Notes under the pieces: generated by a model
Databases searched by the model: none
The model's input: the letters and a program-made list of their open reading frames with translations, nothing else
What the model was told of the DNA's origin: nothing
Program-made: the position numbers and the translations under genes
Source of the DNA: Anaerolineaceae bacterium
GTDB lineage: Bacteria; Chloroflexota; Anaerolineae; 4572-78
Reading direction: 5' to 3'
DNA length: 7,539 nt
Assembly (NCBI GenBank): GCA_024762375.1
Contig: JANTHQ010000077.1
Span: forward strand, 1 to 7,539
Shown: piece after piece, positions 5,504 through 7,539 of the stretch
Position numbering within the stretch: the stretch's first letter is position 1
Layout of the letters: each line of letters starts with the position of its first letter

Positions 5504-6847
5504 ATGACAGCCACGCACAGTGGAATTGAACAAGACCTGAAAACCGTCATCCATCAGTGGAGCCGTGAAAAGCTAGAAACATACGCCATCAGCCTCACCG
5601 AAGCGATGACCGAGAAACGGCGTCAACTCGCCGAGCTGACCTCGCTGTATGAAACCACGCAAGCGTGGCTGCAGGGTTTGACACTGGTAGAAGAAATTGG
5701 GCAGCACCTGTCTGCCACCCTGCAATTGGAAGAAGTGCTGGAATTGTTGCTCCGTCGCGTCAGCGACGCGCTCAACGTTACCGACGGCTCCATCCTTTTT
5801 GTGGACGAGCCGTCCGGCGATTTGGTTTTCCAAACATCGCTGGGGGCAATTTCAGACAACATCAAACCGTTTCGCATCCCCAAAGGCGAGGGGATTGCCG
5901 GAGAAGTCGCCGAAACCGGCGTTCCCATTCGGGTGGATAACGCACAGGAAGATGTGCGGCATTTCCGCAAAATTGACGAAGACACCGGCTTTCTCACCCG
6001 CTCGATTTTATGCGTGCCACTGAAAACCCGCGAACGAATCATCGGTGTGATTGAGGTTTTCAACAAACGCACAGGCCCTTTTACCGACCAAGACCAACTG
6101 TTGCTATCATCCATCGCCAATTATGCCGCCATCGCTATTGAAAATGCGCGTCTGCACCAAAGCGTGCTGGCAGAAAAAGACCGCGTCATCAAAGCGCAAG
6201 AGCGCGTCAGCCGCCAGTTGCAGCGAGATTTGCACGACGGCCCCACCCAACTGGTTGCCGCGCTGGAAATGAGCATCGAGTTTTGTCAAAAAGCGCTGGA
6301 AAAAGATCCGTCGCTGGTAAAAGCCGAACTGGAAAATATGGCGCGCATTACTCAAAAAGCCACCCATCAAATGCGCACCCTGCTGTTTGAATTGCGCCCG
6401 CTGGTGCTGGAAACACAGGGGCTGGTCGCTGCGCTGCAGTCGTTTGTGGAGCGCCGTCAGGTAGAAGAAAAGGCCCATCTGCATTTGCACATCCACGCAC
6501 ACACCCCCAGCAAACAAATTTCGCGGTTGGCGGGGCAAACCGAAAGCGCACTGTTCGCCATTGTGCAAGAAGCGGTCAACAATGCGTTAAAACACGCCCA
6601 CGCCGACAACATTTTCATCAAGCTGAATGAACGTGATGGGCAATTGACCGTCACCGTGCTCGATGACGGGCTGGGTTTTGACGCCGCCAACATCCGCAAC
6701 GATTATGAACGGCGCGGCAGTTATGGCATGATAAACATGAAAGAACGCGCCGAACTTGCCGGCGGCACGCTCAAACTAACATCGGCTCCCGGCGCCGGCA
6801 CCGAAATCCAAGTCACCGTGCCGGTTCGCCCCCCCGCACAGGCATAG
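5504..6847 (+). CDS. Soluble GAF-domain sensor histidine kinase of the NarL/DegS type (HisKA_3)
   Basis: The protein has 447 residues, is cytoplasmic and complete. Domains: N-terminal helical segment 8-58, GAF about 60-217, short helix, HisKA_3 about 230-305, HATPase about 345-440. The phospho-His is H244 in QRDLHDGPTQL. The His-Asp...Gln (H244, D245, Q249) pattern is the HDxxxQ motif of NarX-type kinases, in which the Gln serves phosphatase activity. The pattern RTLLFELRPLVLE (291-303) is typical of this family. The ATPase domain shows the N-box VQEAVNNALKHA (354-365), DDGLGFD (387-393) and the GSYGMINMKERAELAGG block (405-421). The GAF domain ends with NK(187-188)...F193...D197, close to the NKFDE motif of nucleotide-binding GAFs but with Gln in the last place. 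Such kinases normally pair with a NarL/LuxR-type regulator; none is in the window. It is almost certainly co-transcribed with the preceding PAS kinase. Confidence 0.95.
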   Translation: MTATHSGIEQDLKTVIHQWSREKLETYAISLTEAMTEKRRQLAELTSLYETTQAWLQGLTLVEEIGQHLSATLQLEEVLELLLRRVSDALNVTDGSILFVDEPSGDLVFQTSLGAISDNIKPFRIPKGEGIAGEVAETGVPIRVDNAQEDVRHFRKIDEDTGFLTRSILCVPLKTRERIIGVIEVFNKRTGPFTDQDQLLLSSIANYAAIAIENARLHQSVLAEKDRVIKAQERVSRQLQRDLHDGPTQLVAALEMSIEFCQKALEKDPSLVKAELENMARITQKATHQMRTLLFELRPLVLETQGLVAALQSFVERRQVEEKAHLHLHIHAHTPSKQISRLAGQTESALFAIVQEAVNNALKHAHADNIFIKLNERDGQLTVTVLDDGLGFDAANIRNDYERRGSYGMINMKERAELAGGTLKLTSAPGAGTEIQVTVPVRPPAQA

Positions 6848-6863
6848 TTGCCCAACACCTCCC

Positions 6864-6869
6864 GAAGGA
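6864..6869 (+). promoter_or_regulatory. Ribosome binding site of the glycosidase-like gene
   Basis: GAAGGA lies 8 bases before the ATG at 6878 and supports that start over the in-frame TTG at 6848. No promoter is visible in the 30-base gap, so the gene is probably read from the kinase operon. Confidence 0.55.
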
Positions 6870-6877
6870 CGGCACGA

Positions 6878-7539
6878 ATGAGCACCCGCAGTTGTCGCGT
6901 TGGCTTGCACGGCAGAAACGATGTTTCGTTTGCCGAGCTGGATTACCAACTCATCCGCAATGCCAACATTGAAACGCTGAAGATGATGGGGCAAACCCGC
7001 CCGGAAGTTTTTCAGCGCATAAAAGCCGAAAATCCCGATATCGAATTCATCACCCGGTTATATGATGACCGTTTCGGGGTGGGCAAACACCCCACGCCGC
7101 AAGAATTTGTCGCGCGGCAATTGCCGGTTGTGCAACGGTTGCAACCTTTTTGCAGCAAATTTGAAATCCACAACGAGCCAAACCATCACAAACGATATGA
7201 AGGCTGGGGGCAGGAAGACCATTTCGCGCAGGATTTTAACCGCTGGTTTTTGGAGGTTTATGCCCTGTTGAAAAAGGGTGCGCCATGGGCGCAATTCGGT
7301 TTTCCGGGGCTGGCGATTCCCCACCGAGATTTGGAATGGATAAAAATTTGCCGCCCCGCCATCGAGCAGGCAGACTGGCTGGGGGTTCACTGTTACTGGC
7401 AAACGCCGCCGGGGCAGGAACAGAATCATTTGAATGATGCGTGGGGGCTGCGGTTCAAATACTATCACGATGAATTTCCGCAGAAAATCATCGAAATTAC
7501 CGAATGCGGCAATTCAAACATCCAGGCCGAGCCGCCCAT
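6878..7539 (+). CDS. Glycoside-hydrolase-like TIM-barrel protein, C-terminus beyond the window
   Basis: The first 220 codons are visible and the frame is open at the right edge. The pattern matches a clan-A-type glycosidase barrel. It has an early strand VGLHGR (8-13), then KFEIHNEPNH (94-103), where Glu100 in NEP occupies the usual acid/base position. Next comes a strand WLGVHCYW (167-174), followed by KIIEITECGNSN (203-214), where Glu209 occupies the usual nucleophile position. If so, it would cleave or bind a glycosidic bond by the retaining two-Glu mechanism. The substrate cannot be told. No signal peptide is seen at this start, which is odd for a polysaccharidase and suggests an intracellular role or a noncatalytic carbohydrate-binding role. 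A C-terminal extension could lie outside the window. It follows the GAF kinase by 30 bases in the same direction. I do not recognise a specific family number, and the enzymatic assignment rests on motif order alone. Confidence 0.75.
   Translation, partial: MSTRSCRVGLHGRNDVSFAELDYQLIRNANIETLKMMGQTRPEVFQRIKAENPDIEFITRLYDDRFGVGKHPTPQEFVARQLPVVQRLQPFCSKFEIHNEPNHHKRYEGWGQEDHFAQDFNRWFLEVYALLKKGAPWAQFGFPGLAIPHRDLEWIKICRPAIEQADWLGVHCYWQTPPGQEQNHLNDAWGLRFKYYHDEFPQKIIEITECGNSNIQAEPP

Noticed and set aside
5623..6120. 165-codon open frame on the minus strand opposite the GAF domain
   Set aside because: It has a Ser/Arg-rich, low-complexity product without a motif, fully opposite a clear GAF domain; a shadow frame.
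6845..6880. Possible amber readthrough fusing the GAF kinase to the glycosidase-like protein, since both are in the same frame separated by one TAG
   Set aside because: A shared frame is expected one time in three, and the second gene has its own ribosome site at proper spacing. No recoding signal was seen.

Overview
The window is an ordinary-composition bacterial chromosome segment dominated by signal transduction. It holds three sensor histidine kinases, all apparently soluble, one OmpR-type response regulator, one fructokinase-like ROK sugar kinase, and the start of a TIM-barrel glycoside-hydrolase-like protein. The wealth of GAF/PAS cytoplasmic kinases, a GlmuE/YdhR-like ROK kinase and the style of the glycosidase-like protein are reminiscent of Chloroflexota (Anaerolineae-like lineages). 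That assignment is an inference from protein flavour, not from a marker gene. I see no RNA gene, CRISPR array, insertion sequence or phage gene.

Layout. Positions 1-2103 (minus) encode the first 701 residues of a large multi-domain kinase that runs off the left edge: a degenerate receiver, two GAF domains, a PAS-like domain, then a HisKA domain. Positions 2104-2260 are an AT-rich gap with a 20-bp perfect dyad close to the kinase start. Positions 2261-2962 (minus) encode an OmpR/PhoB-family regulator with every canonical receiver residue. It precedes the kinase in transcription order and is its likely partner. Positions 2963-3118 are a divergent promoter region. Positions 3119-4009 (plus) encode the ROK kinase. 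Positions 4010-4118 hold a consensus extended -10 promoter and three short dyads. Positions 4119-5498 and 5504-6847 (plus) encode two kinases of different families (PAS-HisKA and GAF-HisKA_3), separated by 5 bases and probably translationally linked. From 6878 to the right edge runs the glycosidase-like protein, in the same direction after a 30-base gap.

How the genes may work together. The minus-strand regulator and kinase look like a conventional two-component pair, except that the kinase carries a receiver that cannot be phosphorylated in the usual way and an H-box without the usual acidic residue. The plus-strand kinase pair has no regulator in the window, so its targets lie elsewhere or include the neighbouring OmpR-type regulator. 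A sugar kinase on one side and a glycosidase-like protein on the other suggest, without proving, a link to carbohydrate sensing or use. The most notable features are the kinase architectures, not a clearly new system.
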